The notes beneath the pieces are model-generated. The model made no database searches. It was not told where the DNA came from and saw nothing but the letters and a program-made list of their open reading frames with translations. A stretch of DNA of 64,000 nucleotides from Carettochelys insculpta (lineage: Eukaryota; Chordata; Testudines; Carettochelyidae), in NCBI RefSeq assembly GCF_033958435.1, contig NC_134146.1, positions 27,178,501 to 27,242,500 of the forward strand, written 5' to 3'. Position 1 is the first letter of the stretch. Every line of letters starts with the position of its first letter. Made by a program: the position numbers and the translations under genes. Below are positions 47,215-57,585 of the stretch, piece after piece.

Positions 47215-47900
47215 TGGAAGGGTGTAGTTGAGCAGTAGCCCCATTCCAGACAGAAAGGCTAGAGCAGGCTGGAGGGAGCCTGCACAGAGATGTGGCCAAT
47301 TAAAAGGTTTGTAGGGAGCCTAACAGATGATGTCTGGCTGGGGCAGCCCTGTTATAAGGAGGTGCTCAACAGAGTAGAGGGCAGTTCAGACCAGCGAAGG
47401 GAAAGGGCTGATTCCCAGGGAAAAACACCTTTGCTGGAGTGGTTGTGGGTGGGCTCAGGGGAGTTGGTGAGAAGCTCCTTCCCAATACCTCCCAGGCTGG
47501 GGGGACCTTGATAAAAGGGCCAACAGGGCATAAATGTCAAAGGGAAATGGCACAGGGCAGTTCAGGGGAGTGAAGGAGGGCAGGACAAGGCTGCTGCCAT
47601 AAGGTCCCTGTGTGGGGACCCAGAGTAGTAGGTGGGCCTAGATCTCCCTCTTCTTCCTTGAACTGCACCTTGCCACACTGGAGTATGTCCTATACAGACT
47701 GTGGCTTGCCCCAGAGTTTGGGCTTGCAGTTGGCCACAGTGGCTGGTGTAAGAACTGAGGACTGCTGATACCACCAGAATAGGGCAAAATAGAGTGCTGG
47801 GCATTGCTGGAGGGAAGTGTCCTGAAGAGGATGCCATGGTCCAGGGCATGATGTGGGTTCAGGACAAGAGGCTGGAGACAGTGAAGCAGAGAGTGGAGTG
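47215..47900. mobile_element. LTR-like or other retroelement remnant
   Basis: It opens with 'GTGTAGTTGAGCAGTAGCCCC', has 'TTATAAGGAGGTGCTCAACAG' and shares wording with the element at the right edge of the window ('TATATAAGGAGCTACTGAGC'). Frames are short; no gag or pol domain is visible. Confidence 0.4.
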
Positions 47901-48289
47901 AAAATGGGTGAGAAACTGGCCAGAAGGTGGTGCATTCCAATGGATAGAGCTAATTCCCAGTGAAACTAGCAGGAAGTGCCACGCTTATGAGTTGACCCCA
48001 TTACATGAGGACATTGTAGCAAACAAACAGATGATAGGGTGCTAACAAAAATAACACAGACTCAACCAAAGTCAGTCAGAAACTGATCACTGACTGGATG
48101 GCGTGACATTGTATGCAAGGACTGACCAGGCTGGGCTAAATGGAGAAACAAGACATGGAAGGAAATGAATGGCGATGCTGTACTGCTTCCCATGTCTGTA
48201 AAGCTGTTTTGTGATGAGAAGCATTCCTAGTTTTCCTGATGTACAGTATTGATGCTTGAAATGTTGTAGCAGTATTTGTGCCATGGTAC
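47901..48289. other. Intergenic DNA
   Basis: Nothing recognised. Confidence 0.4.
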
Positions 48290-48395
48290 TGGAGAGATCA
48301 GGTGGATGAGGAAATATCTTTTTTGGACCAACTTCTGTTGGTGAAAGAATCATGCTTTCAAGTTACAAACAGCTCTTCTTCAGGCCTGGGAAAGG
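48290..48395 (-). mobile_element. Second Penelope-like subfamily, 3' module
   Basis: The minus strand gives CTGAAGA, a decayed AGCT stem, TTGAAAGC, then 'CACCAACAGAAGTTGGTCC' and 'AAGATATTTCCTC'. The stem II sequence and downstream module differ from the other PLE copies. Confidence 0.65.
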
Positions 48396-48399
48396 TGTT

Positions 48400-48754
48400 G
48401 ACTATTGGCTTGTCTATACAAAGCCTAAGATTGGCCCGGTCAGGGTCAATTTTCTGGGGTTCAATTTTGTGTGCCTGGTGAAGCTGTGGCAAAATTGATC
48501 TCTCTCGGGTAGGCAGTTGACCTTGTAAGGGAGCTCGACACAAGAGTAGAGAAATTAAGTCTTCACTAGGGAAAAAATTTGATTCTGATTTTGATTCTGA
48601 TATGCCGATTCTAGCTACACAAATGCCATAGCTAGAGCTGCGTATCTGAAATCAACCTATTTCCATAGTATTGACTCAGCCTAGGTTACAGCTAAATACA
48701 AGCGTAAGTCATGTATTCTAGGGAACTACCCCCTCCACCTCTTTGCTCAGCATC
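48400..48754. mobile_element. Probable decayed DNA-transposon sequence between two PLE pieces
   Basis: It begins near 'GGCTTGTCTATACAAAGCC' and carries 'AATTGATC' and 'ATTGACTC' words like the short TIR elements. No clean terminal repeat was found. Confidence 0.3.
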
Positions 48755-48791
48755 CAGTAAAAGATATTACCTCCCCCACCTTGTATCTCAT
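48755..48791 (+). mobile_element. Penelope-like second-subfamily fragment, inverted to 48290-48395
   Basis: AGTAAAAGATATTACCTC and 'CCCACCTTGTATCTC' are the plus-strand form of the end of the 48.3 kb copy. Together they form an inverted pair separated by about 360 bp. Confidence 0.5.
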
Positions 48792-51700
48792 ATTAAAGAT
48801 GTCATTTTGACTTTATTGTGATTCTCTTCATGAATTTTCCAGTCTCCCCTGGGCAAATTCAGCCCTGGAGGCATTCTTTTAAAAATGCTTTTGGCATGAA
48901 AAACAGAAAGATAATTGCTAGTCTCTGCCCCAGAATCAGTACGTTGTATTCAGTCTTCTCATTAAGGTTAAAGGAAAGTTGGGCATGGTCTTAAATTTGC
49001 TTTCTGCAAATGTGCCGGTTTTTCTTGATCAAGTCTTTGTATAAGAACAGCTCTGCTACCTGAGCAATTTGCTATGAAAATAGTCATAAAATACCACAAA
49101 ACTCTATTTTGGTGACCCTGAATGTCTTCAAGACTTAAGGTGCTTCCTGAAGGAGGAGGAAGATAATTACACCAGTAGCTGTGGTTCCTGGAATCCACCC
49201 AAGGGCAATTGAATATATGAGTTGCCTGAAATGGACTGCTATTTAACACACTACAGAAAATCCTCCAGAGTTTTGTCATCAGGCCAATTATGACTAAGCA
49301 CATGACTCATAGGCACAACCCTTCAGCATCCTTTAAGCCCTAAAATTTCTGGTTAAATTACTCAAATTCATATTTTATTAGAAGGAATAATGCACTCCAT
49401 TTGGGTCAAAATTATTATATGAGCATGAGCTCTCCTTCTCCATGTATGAGAGTTTGCTCTGCATGTTAAGTCTTTCCTGCTCCGCAGAAACCCAATCCAT
49501 CACTACAGTCTTGGTTTGGCAAACAGCTCTCTGTATCATGGAAATACTTGCTGTGATAGATTATTACAACCAGGACTGTGATCTGTTTCTATCGTTCGAC
49601 TGGAAGTAAATCCCAAATCACCTTGATTTGAAAAATAGCTTTATTTTATTCAAATAAATGAATGTCAGTACACTCCAGAAACAATACTGAACTGTGATTA
49701 ACAACATTTTATCTTCTTCTGTGGTCAGTTCTTGAAAGATGCTTGGCTTATTAGTTGTGCTATTATTAAAAGCTCTGCCTCATGCCAAAGGGAGTGTTAA
49801 GGCTTTTTTTTTGTTTTTACTCTGCAAGGATAGTAATGTATTTAAAGAGCTGGATCAGGATTTAAGGAAATCAAGGTTCTGTTTCCTGGTTTGTCATAAG
49901 CAGAGAGACCTCATCACAAGTATGTGATGAAGTTTTACCATTTGAAACTGAAATCCCTGCCTCCTAAAAGCTCTCAAAATGTATATGTAAATAGTGTACA
50001 CTGAGCACAAGGGGGGCCTGGTCTGTTTGCAGCACTGATGTACACAAGTAATTAAAAATATATATGAGTTCTAGTAGTATAATGTTTAGTTTTGTTATTA
50101 TTGCCTTTCAGAGAGGTTATACAGTGGCACCGTTTAAAAGTGGTCGGCTTCACCCCTTCCTTGTTGCATTCCAGGGCAACCATACACAACCCAAATTTTG
50201 TGTGAGCAGGGAGCAGCAGGGAACCAGATGGTCAGTTGTGCTGCTCAGTTTCTTGGCTCTGCAAGCAGAGGAGAGCCAGGAGCCAGGCAGCCACCTGGTT
50301 CCAGGCTCTCCTCCACTTGCTTGAGCCAGGAAATTGACCAGCGCAGCAATGTTGGTCAGTTTTCCCTCTTCCTGTGAGTGGCGGGCAGCCAAGAGCTTGG
50401 CTGTATGCACCACCCCCACCCCATACAAATTATTCAAGCACCCATAAGCAGGCATAATTTCGTAGAGAAGTACCTGGTGAACTGTCCTCAGCAGAAGGGT
50501 CATGTTGCAGGAAAGCACTTGTGAATGTGTTTGTCTGGAGGGCAGGATATGAAAAACAGTGGCTCCAGACGAATATTGCTTAAGTGTGTCTACCAAACCA
50601 GCAAAATGTGTAACAAGCAGGTTTCACGAGCAAGTGATGTCTTGCCCAAATATGCCTGAAAGATTGATTTATCATTTGGGTATCTTTACAGGCAAGCAGC
50701 TCACTCACCTCTCTGTGGAAGGCAATTTAGGGTAAATGTTCAGAAAAGATAGACAGCTATGAAGACTTGCTCTACAGCATGCTGAATCTGCCGTTATATC
50801 TGGCTAGAGTTGCAGATCGTGAAAGAGAAATCCTGTTTTAGAACTAAGCCAATTATTTTCCATGAACAAATTGTGAATTTAGTGGGAGTCTTTCTGTTAG
50901 TGAATGATTTGCAAATGCATGGCTAATTAGATATTCTAATACTTTCAGCAAACATTTCACCCTATTCTTGAACATTTGTAGCTGTTGCCTATTTCACTTT
51001 TTTGTTTTTGTTTATGGGAAGTGATAGGCACCTTCTTAAGTCATATGGTACTTTTTTGCTTCCTGCTTGTTTCTTGGTATCTCTTGACAGTACTTGATCA
51101 TCTTTGATTCCTGGATATTTTTAAAGTTTTAAGCAGGGTGGTGGGGTAGGGATTCTTCAAAAAGAGGCATTTTCAATTCAAAATGGGAATGCCAGTTGTT
51201 TCTAAAAATTCATTTTTTAAACCACATCTGTTTTACTCTCAATATTAGCTTTAGACACTGCTAATTCTGAATATCTAAAGACAGTCTAAATACTTCTATG
51301 ATTCATCTAAATTTTTGAAGCAGTAGCTCTTTTCCAAATGGGCAAAGGGCAAATATCTATTTATGGGATTATTGCCTAAATGAAATGCAGGCCATATATT
51401 TAGCAATCTCTTATCCTGGGTAAATGCAAGGATTCCATTAATGTCTTCATATTATGTTTTGCTCTTAAGGCCTTGTTCAGTCTAAAATAGGTTTTCTGAT
51501 GTGAGTGAAATTAGCTGAAGCTATTGCATTATTTTATAGATTAGGCCATTACTCCATAAGCACAGGCTGTTTGACTTCAGAACTATAATTGTTCCATCCC
51601 CGTCCTTCCATCCACAATATGATTCTTATTTTGCTGAATTTAAGCTACAGACTAGAAATCATTTTACTTCTTGTAGTGAGAAAAATGAATAAATTAGCAG

Positions 51701-51931
51701 TAATATCATGAAGTTTTTGGATACAAAAATGGAAGATTGAATTTCATTACAAGCTGAGAAGTTAAGGCAAGTGAATACAAATTCTTTATATTGCTCTACT
51801 CTACAGAAGTGTGTTTTGCTTTAACTGATGACCTATGTTTTAAAAAATTGATTCCTGACCACATAGTGAAGTTAAACAATAAAAAGTTAACAGGATTTTT
51901 CATCAAGAAATAATGCTTTTTCAAGTATTGA
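48792..51931. other. Intergenic DNA
   Basis: No gene recognised. The 148-codon minus frame at 50150-50596 has no recognised domain and overlaps locally GC-rich sequence that looks repeat-derived. Confidence 0.4.
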
Positions 51932-51941
51932 CTTACAATGT

Positions 51942-52138
51942 AAAGGTGTGTTAGAGGCGTAGCTGTGTTAGTCTGTATCTTTAAAAACAAGGAGAAGTCC
52001 TATTGCACCTTCTAGATGAACAGATTTATGGGAGCATAAGCTTTCATGGGCATCTGGCGTAGTGGGTCTTTGCCCACGAAACCTTATGCTTCTAATAAAT
52101 CTGTTAGTCTATAAGGTGCCGCAGGACTTCTCATTGTT
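51942..52138 (-). mobile_element. Penelope-like insertion with 5' fold-back, 10-bp target duplication
   Basis: CTTACAATGT is repeated at 51932-51941 and 52139-52148. Read on the minus strand, the 3' end has 'ACTAACACAGCTACGCCTCT'. The 5' half is an inverted copy: about 51992-52052 pairs with about 52071-52131, roughly 80% identical, with a spacer near 52053-52070. The ribozyme motif in the right arm is damaged (CTGATGA has become CTGGCGT). This is an older case than the 44.2 kb copy. Confidence 0.8.
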
Positions 52139-52148
52139 CTTACAATGT

Positions 52149-53092
52149 CGACAACTCATAACTGTTCAAATGCCTTATAAATAAACTGTACACACACACA
52201 AACACCATTTGAAAAGAGGGGGAGGGCGAGAATGGCGATATATTTTCTTCTAATGCACATAGACAGAATGGGCTGTATGGATGTTGTATGGCATTGTACT
52301 CCAGGGAATTTGTCCTGTAAGTGTTTTAATTTCAGCTGGAAATCCTGATCTTGCCTCTGTGGATGTAGACATTCTTCTAGGGCTTTGTTTAGGATAAATG
52401 GATTGGAGACTCTACGTTCCTGCAATACCCTTTTGTCATTAAGGTTCTGACCTTGTAGCTGTTAATTAAGGGTTCATGCAGCCACCCTGCTATGACTGTG
52501 GAAGGACCCTGTGCAGTAGAATTTTTGGGGATCTGCTGTGCGATGGGTACAAGAGGCCAAGGGAGACAATGCTCAGTGCTCCACTGCTCCCCTTCTTCCT
52601 ATCCCTAATCTGACAGTTCCTGAAGATGCTTCACAGCAGGCTTTTGTAGTTTGCAGACTCCTGACTCTTCTCTCAAAGTGGATTTGTTTAACTTAAAAGT
52701 GAAAAGACTCCCCACTTGTCAGTCCTATTAACATTATACAGAACCTGTGAGACTAACAATTTTATTTATTAGGTCACCAGTAGTGGCAATGGGTAAGACC
52801 TGCTTCATCATATCAATCTGCTGGAGCTCGATTTTTGCCATGTCAGTGAAGATGCATCAAAACTGATCTGTCTGGGTTCGGCCTTCCACCCTGGTGTTCC
52901 ATGCTGCTACATGGAGTAAGGGACATCGTCTCAAAGGCAAAGAGCCCTGGTCTACAATGCCAGTCCTGATACATCTAGTCTAACTACACTAATGACATGG
53001 CTAAAAGTGTACCTCTGGGATTGATTTTGATCCCTAGTGTAGACAAGGCCTGAATAATGAAGCTACTTAAAGGCATTTATCAACCTTCATCA
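52149..53092. other. Intergenic DNA with a degenerate PLE piece
   Basis: At about 52745-52830 the minus strand gives a decayed 'GATGAAGCAGGTCTTACCCA' ribozyme-like stretch and 'TAATAAATAAAATTGTTAGT', a PLE remnant. A short-TIR-element remnant ('CCCTAGTGTAGACAAGGCC') lies at about 53032-53051. No gene was recognised. Confidence 0.45.
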
Positions 53093-53352
53093 GAGAGGTA
53101 GCCGTGTTATGCTGTAGCTTTGAGAACAACAAAAAGTCTTGTGGCACCTTATAGACTAACAGAGATTTTGGAGCATAAGCTTTCGTGGGCAAAGACCTGC
53201 TTCATCAGATGCATGAGTGTGGGGGTGGTTTCAGAGGGGTATTTAAAGAGTGGGGTCCCAGTAAAGGGGGAGGGCCAGAGCTGACGAGGTCTCTTTAGCA
53301 AGGTGGAAATGGCCCAGTATCAACAGTACTTATCAAAAGAGGAAAAAACAAG
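53093..53352 (-). mobile_element. Penelope-like copy with longer 5' part
   Basis: The minus strand reads 'TACTGTTGATACTGGGCC', 'TTTAAATACCCCTCTGAAACC', then CTGATGA-ribozyme, TTAGTCTATAAGGTGCC and 'AACACGGCTACCTCTCTG'. It is collinear with the plus-strand copy at 62690-62990. Its 5' side ends in LINE sequence within a shared CAAGTC word. Confidence 0.8.
53171..53208 (-). ncRNA. Hammerhead ribozyme core, CUGAUGA type
   Basis: Read on the minus strand: CTGATGA, a partly mispaired stem II (AGCAGG...CCCAC), GAAA, GC-TTAT-GC-T stem III and C at the cleavage position. The core is intact but stem II is weakened by two mismatches. Confidence 0.6.
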
Positions 53353-53401
53353 TCCTTTATGGCAGTACTTATCAAAAGAGGAAAAAACAAGTCCTTTATG
53401 G
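53324..53401. repeat. 39-bp tandem duplication across a PLE-LINE junction
   Basis: Units 53324-53362 and 53363-53401 are identical. Each holds the PLE end 'CAGTACTTATCAAAAGAGG' and the LINE start 'CTTTATGG', so the duplication arose after the two were joined. Confidence 0.9.
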
Positions 53402-53940
53402 CAGCGAGACTTGGACCCTGTATGCCCGCCAGGAAAAGAGGCTGAACGTCTTCCACTTGCGCTGCCTCAGGTGCATCCTTGGAATATCATGGAAGGACAG
53501 AGTGACCAACACTGCCATCGTCGAGCAAGCTGTAATCCCAACCATGCACACCCTCCTCAGGCAGCGTCGGCTCTGCTGGCTTGGCCACGTCCACAGGATG
53601 AATGATGAAAGGATTCCAAAAGACATCCTGTATGATGAGCTAACCTCCCGGATGCCCCCAGTTGCACTACAAAGATGTCTGCAAGAGAGACCTCAGAGAG
53701 GTAGACATTGAGCTGGACAACTGGGAAGAACTAGCAGACGACCGCAGCAGATGGAGGCAGGGGTTACACAAGAGCCTTCAGAAGGGCGAGATGAGGATCA
53801 GACAGCTAGCAGAGGAGAAGCGAGTGCACAGAAAGCACACTAAGGACTTGCCAGACACCCACCACATCTGCAAGAGGTGCAGCAAGGACTGTCACTCTCG
53901 TGTGGGTCTTCAGAGTCACAGTAGATGCTGTAAATGAAGT
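53385..53940 (+). pseudogene. C-terminal fragment of a non-LTR retrotransposon protein
   Basis: Starting at 53385 the frame gives LYGSETWTLYARQEKRL, then CLRCILGISWKDRV, 'LLRQRRLCWLGHVHRM' and 'RIPKDILYDEL'. After a frameshift near 53655 it continues as YKDVCKRDL, 'ADDRSRWRQGLHKSL' and ends in a Cys/His-rich tail, CKRCSKDCHSRVGLQSHSR. This is the region after the reverse-transcriptase domain of a LINE seen in many animals and often annotated as a 'craniofacial development protein 2-like' gene. The catalytic domains are absent and the frame is broken. Confidence 0.8.
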
Positions 53941-53945
53941 CCTCA

Positions 53946-54548
53946 ATTGAAACTATAAAGGGCGCAATCCATAGTCTATGCAGACTGAAGGATGCCTACT
54001 ACTATACTATGTAGAATGTAAAAATTTTATTAACTGGTATATAAATGTGAATACACATACATAAAAAACAGTGACATACTTCAGCATTTTTAATTAGATG
54101 GATGAGCCTGAGACTCAGCAGCCGACGGTGTTATGCTCCCCCTTATGAAATTTCACATCCCCCTGAGGGGGCCCACCCCTAACTTTGAGCACCCCTGTTC
54201 TACAGGACCTTAGTTTTAAAATCTGCCTTAAATATTTTGTTAGTTTGTGGCTGATGCTTATAAAATCACATCTCTAAAAAAATCTTTGTATAGATATGTA
54301 GAGGCGAAATCTGAGTATTTGGCTTAGGCTTAAATGCTTGGATCAGCAGACATAGTTATTTTTTTCTCCTAATAAATTCTTCAAAAGATCACCATGAGCT
54401 AAAATGTTTTTTTAAAATTTTTAATTAGTATCATACAAAAATTTGCTTCCAATATCTTCTAGTCATTTCTATCAGTCTCTATGTTCTTTTTACCCTCCCC
54501 GTTGAAGAGAGCCCTTAAATGGACAACATTACTTTACTTTTCTTCCAG
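53946..54548. other. Intergenic DNA
   Basis: Nothing recognised beyond AT-rich sequence. Confidence 0.4.
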
Positions 54549-54732
54549 ATAGCTGGACAAATGGTTTGGGCTAAACCCAGGGTTGTGAGTTCAGTCCTTG
54601 TGGGGGCCATTTAGGGATCTGGGGCAAACACATTTAAAAAAAAAAAACTGCCAGGGAGGATGCTTGGTCCTGCTGAGAGGGCAGGGGACTGGTCTCAATG
54701 ACCTCTGAAGGTCCTTTCCAGTTCTATGAGAT
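54549..54732 (+). mobile_element. tRNA-derived SINE of turtle type with CR1-like tail
   Basis: The head has the tRNA-like 'ATAGCTGGACAAATGGTTTGG' and a B-box-like GAGTTCAGTCC at 54587-54597. The middle is 'GGGGGCCATTTAGGGATCTG' and 'GGTCCTGCTGAGAGGGCAGG'. The tail is 'GGTCTCAATGACCTCTGAAG' then 'TCCAGTTCTATGAGAT', shared with CR1. This arrangement is that of the tortoise polymerase III SINEs that use the CR1 machinery. Part of the tRNA head is deleted. Confidence 0.85.
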
Positions 54733-56458
54733 TGGAAACTCATTTGGAGACATACCTTTTTACTTCTGGCTGTTTGAACTAGTTTTACAAGACCCCTCCA
54801 CTCAATCAATACCTTACTAAGGCATAAAATCCTCCGATATGTTTCTGAAGATTTTAAACATATCTTTACATATAATGTCTTGTCATGAAAATCATTCAAA
54901 ATGAATATATCCCTGTTTTCTAAAAGCTGCAAACTTTGTAATGAACATACTAAAATGCTCTTACTGATTAATTTAAAATAGTGTCTCTTGATTCAGTGAG
55001 TTTAAATATGTAGTAATCTGGAATGATTTCTTCATTAAGAATTTGAGGATATTTTAAATATAAAATCAGCTTAGAAATACTAATTAAGAAAATGTAAAAC
55101 AGAAAAGAGCTACACACTGTATTACACAGTATTAATGTGGTATTCTCTGTCAGTTCCATTCCAAGCAGAGCCTCAGGAGTTTCTGTACTATTGTTTTTTT
55201 ATTACTATTTGGGAAAGCATTGTTTACGTATGGATCTTGTGTCTAATCCCCCTAACAAAAAAGTTACTCCCAGGACTTCTAATATAAGTAAGTGGAAGAC
55301 TTTGCCATAGGAAAGAAGTTTAGAGTTGTTTTAAATTTCAGTCTGAGTAAGTAATCTTAAGGGCATTTGGAGAAGATGATTTGTCAGCTTGCTTTGGCTA
55401 GAATAATTGACAATATCTAAAGCATCTGGATTGGCTTAAGTTAGTTCTTTGGATGTTGCTTTTTTAAAATATAGACTAACTTTAAGCAGGCTTTTATTGG
55501 ACTAGATGGCTTGTAATAAAGGTTTGAAAAGTAGTCAAAAGTTGAAGGAATAATTCTCATCCATAAATGCATCCTGCAGTGGTAGAAAAAGCAGAGTAAA
55601 AGATCCAGATCAAAATCATTAGTCTGTGGGAGCTCTCCCATCTTGCACAGGTTTTGTTTAAGTTTATCAGATATTGACGAATTTGATCAAAGGGGGAAAT
55701 TCCTATATTTGAGAGTAATGCATTATTTGTCACATAGGGAAAAAAATCTACAAACCCTATAGGAAAAAATCTTACTTTTTCTTGTGAAAGAAGTTTGAAT
55801 TTGATGCATTAAATGAAAGGCAGTCAATTAAAAATTAGAGAAGGGGGAAACATGTTTAGAATAGCAGGACAGGAGGAGGATCCTAGCAGAGGTGGGCAAA
55901 GTGTTTAAAATGAGATAATTGTACTCAAAATGGGAGATAGTGAAAGTCTGGAGACACAAGCTTGGAGATGCTGCAGCAGAAAGATGCTGAGAGATTGAAG
56001 TAATAGACAACACCCTATTACAAGCTTGATTGTCTGGGAATTATGATATGGGGTAAGTAGAAGTTTCAGAATGAGTGAGCAAGAAAAGAGATTGGAGTAG
56101 AGGAGGAGTAGCCTGATGTTAGCCATGTTACTTTTCAGCTGATGGTGAGATATCCAAATAGGTACCAAAAACAGGCTGAAGAGATTTCTAAGACCTTCTG
56201 CAGCTCAGTTTATCTGCTCTTGCTTCCTATTGTATTTTAACCCTGGTCACTGGCACTCTGCTGGCTGCTTCTCCACCAACATACTTTCAAGCCTTATTCT
56301 CTCTAACCACTTTATACTTGGATTGTCCTACCCATTGCTGTTCTTTAAGCACCTCTTCAAGTTGCACTTCTACCGTGACGACTATGGTAAACTACCAACT
56401 CGTAATGGCTAGCCAACTGGGAATTACACAGTTCCCTCCAATTATTTGTTGCAACATA
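54733..56458. other. AT-rich intergenic DNA
   Basis: No gene recognised. Confidence 0.45.
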
Positions 56459-56545
56459 GAAAGCAGTCCTTAACAACTAACAATATTATTTATTAGGCGA
56501 TGATCTTTCATGGGAAAGACCCACTTGTTCAGATCTGGAGAATTA
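56459..56545 (-). mobile_element. Penelope-like fragment, ribozyme inactive
   Basis: The minus strand gives CTGAACA (the conserved G is lost), GTGGGTCTTTCCCATGAAAG and 'TAATAAATAATATTGTTAG'. Confidence 0.65.
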
Positions 56546-57385
56546 CTAGATCTGCACCACCTCCAGCACATCCTGTAACTCAGGAAAAGTCTGTGCAGAG
56601 CTGTCTTGTCCATAGGATGGTTTGGTGTGGCCACCCTGGCCCCTGCAGTGGCTGTGTCAATCATCCTATGGATGGGGTGGTCCCACATATTCAAATTAAT
56701 TTGTGGGGCTCTGAGGACACTGGGGCCAGAAGCAGGGGTTGGGCCTCCCCACACTCATGGCAGCAATGGGAACCTGCTCTACTCTGCTGCCATTTCTCAA
56801 GCCAGATGAGAGGGGCCGGGGTGCTCCACTTCCCGCCGCCATGGTGAAGTAGAGCAACAGGTTGGCCTGGGAGTTAGCAGCAGAGCAGAGCATTGCTCCA
56901 CTTCCCCTTCAGCTCTCACTGCCACAGTGACTGTTGGGGGAGGGGAGTGGAGGGACAACCCCTACTGCTGTCCCATGCCAAGCTCTCTTGTAAGCCCTGA
57001 GGCCACATATCTAAGGGGAGGTGACTTGAGGGAAGGGGTGTGATGGGGAGAGAGGACAGAGACAAAGGGGGTCAGAGGCAGAGCAGGAACTGGGGAAGGG
57101 AAGGTTACAGACACTGCAGGGACTGATGTGCCAACAGCATGTGGGATAGATTGTGGAACTAATTGGACTGCAAAAGGTACCTGGGCTGCAAGTCTGAGGC
57201 CCCTGATCTAAAACAATGTGTTCAAATTGAAGTGTTTCGGAGACTCCATGGAGATAATAGGATTTATGCATATCTTTACTATTAGTAAATGATAGACTTT
57301 CTGAGGTTCTCTTGTCCAGGAAGTAGTTGGACAACGGACATGCATTTCTGAAGGCAAGTCTCGGACGAGGAGTTTGCTGGTGTTG
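56546..57385. other. GC-rich repeat-like block and flanking DNA
   Basis: The stretch 56550-57130 is GC-rich with open frames on both strands (56500-56847 + and 56470-56754 -) and no protein family signal. A dispersed repeat is likely but unclassified. Confidence 0.35.
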
Positions 57386-57585
57386 CTCTGCAGTGTAATT
57401 CAAGAGTGGCTGGCCTTAACATTCATACAATGTAGCTGGGAATATTTACATAACCAATGCTGGGTGAGAGCAGACCAGAAGAGGTTGCTGTCACAGAGAA
57501 ACAGTGTAAAAGGCACCCTAGCTTGGATAATTAAGGAGATACAGCTGGTCAACAACCCAGATTGTATCCTGGGTAATGTCACAAC
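57386..57585 (+). repeat. Unclassified dispersed repeat, copy 2
   Basis: Collinear with 19316-19488 through CTCTGCAGTGTAATTCAAG, TGAGAGCAG, AAAGGCACC and the CCCAGATTGTA...GGGTAATGTCAC stretch. The frame 57374-57733 covers it but resembles no family. Confidence 0.6.

Noticed and set aside
50150..50596. 148-codon minus-strand frame
   Set aside because: No recognised motif, GC-rich repeat-like sequence, and no splice or start context that supports a gene.
53324..53401. Possible target-site duplication of the PLE copy
   Set aside because: The two units are adjacent on the same side and each contains the PLE-LINE joint, so they are a later tandem duplication.
54549..54640. Possible tRNA gene
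   Set aside because: The tRNA-like head lacks a complete A box and acceptor stem and leads into a SINE body with a CR1 tail.
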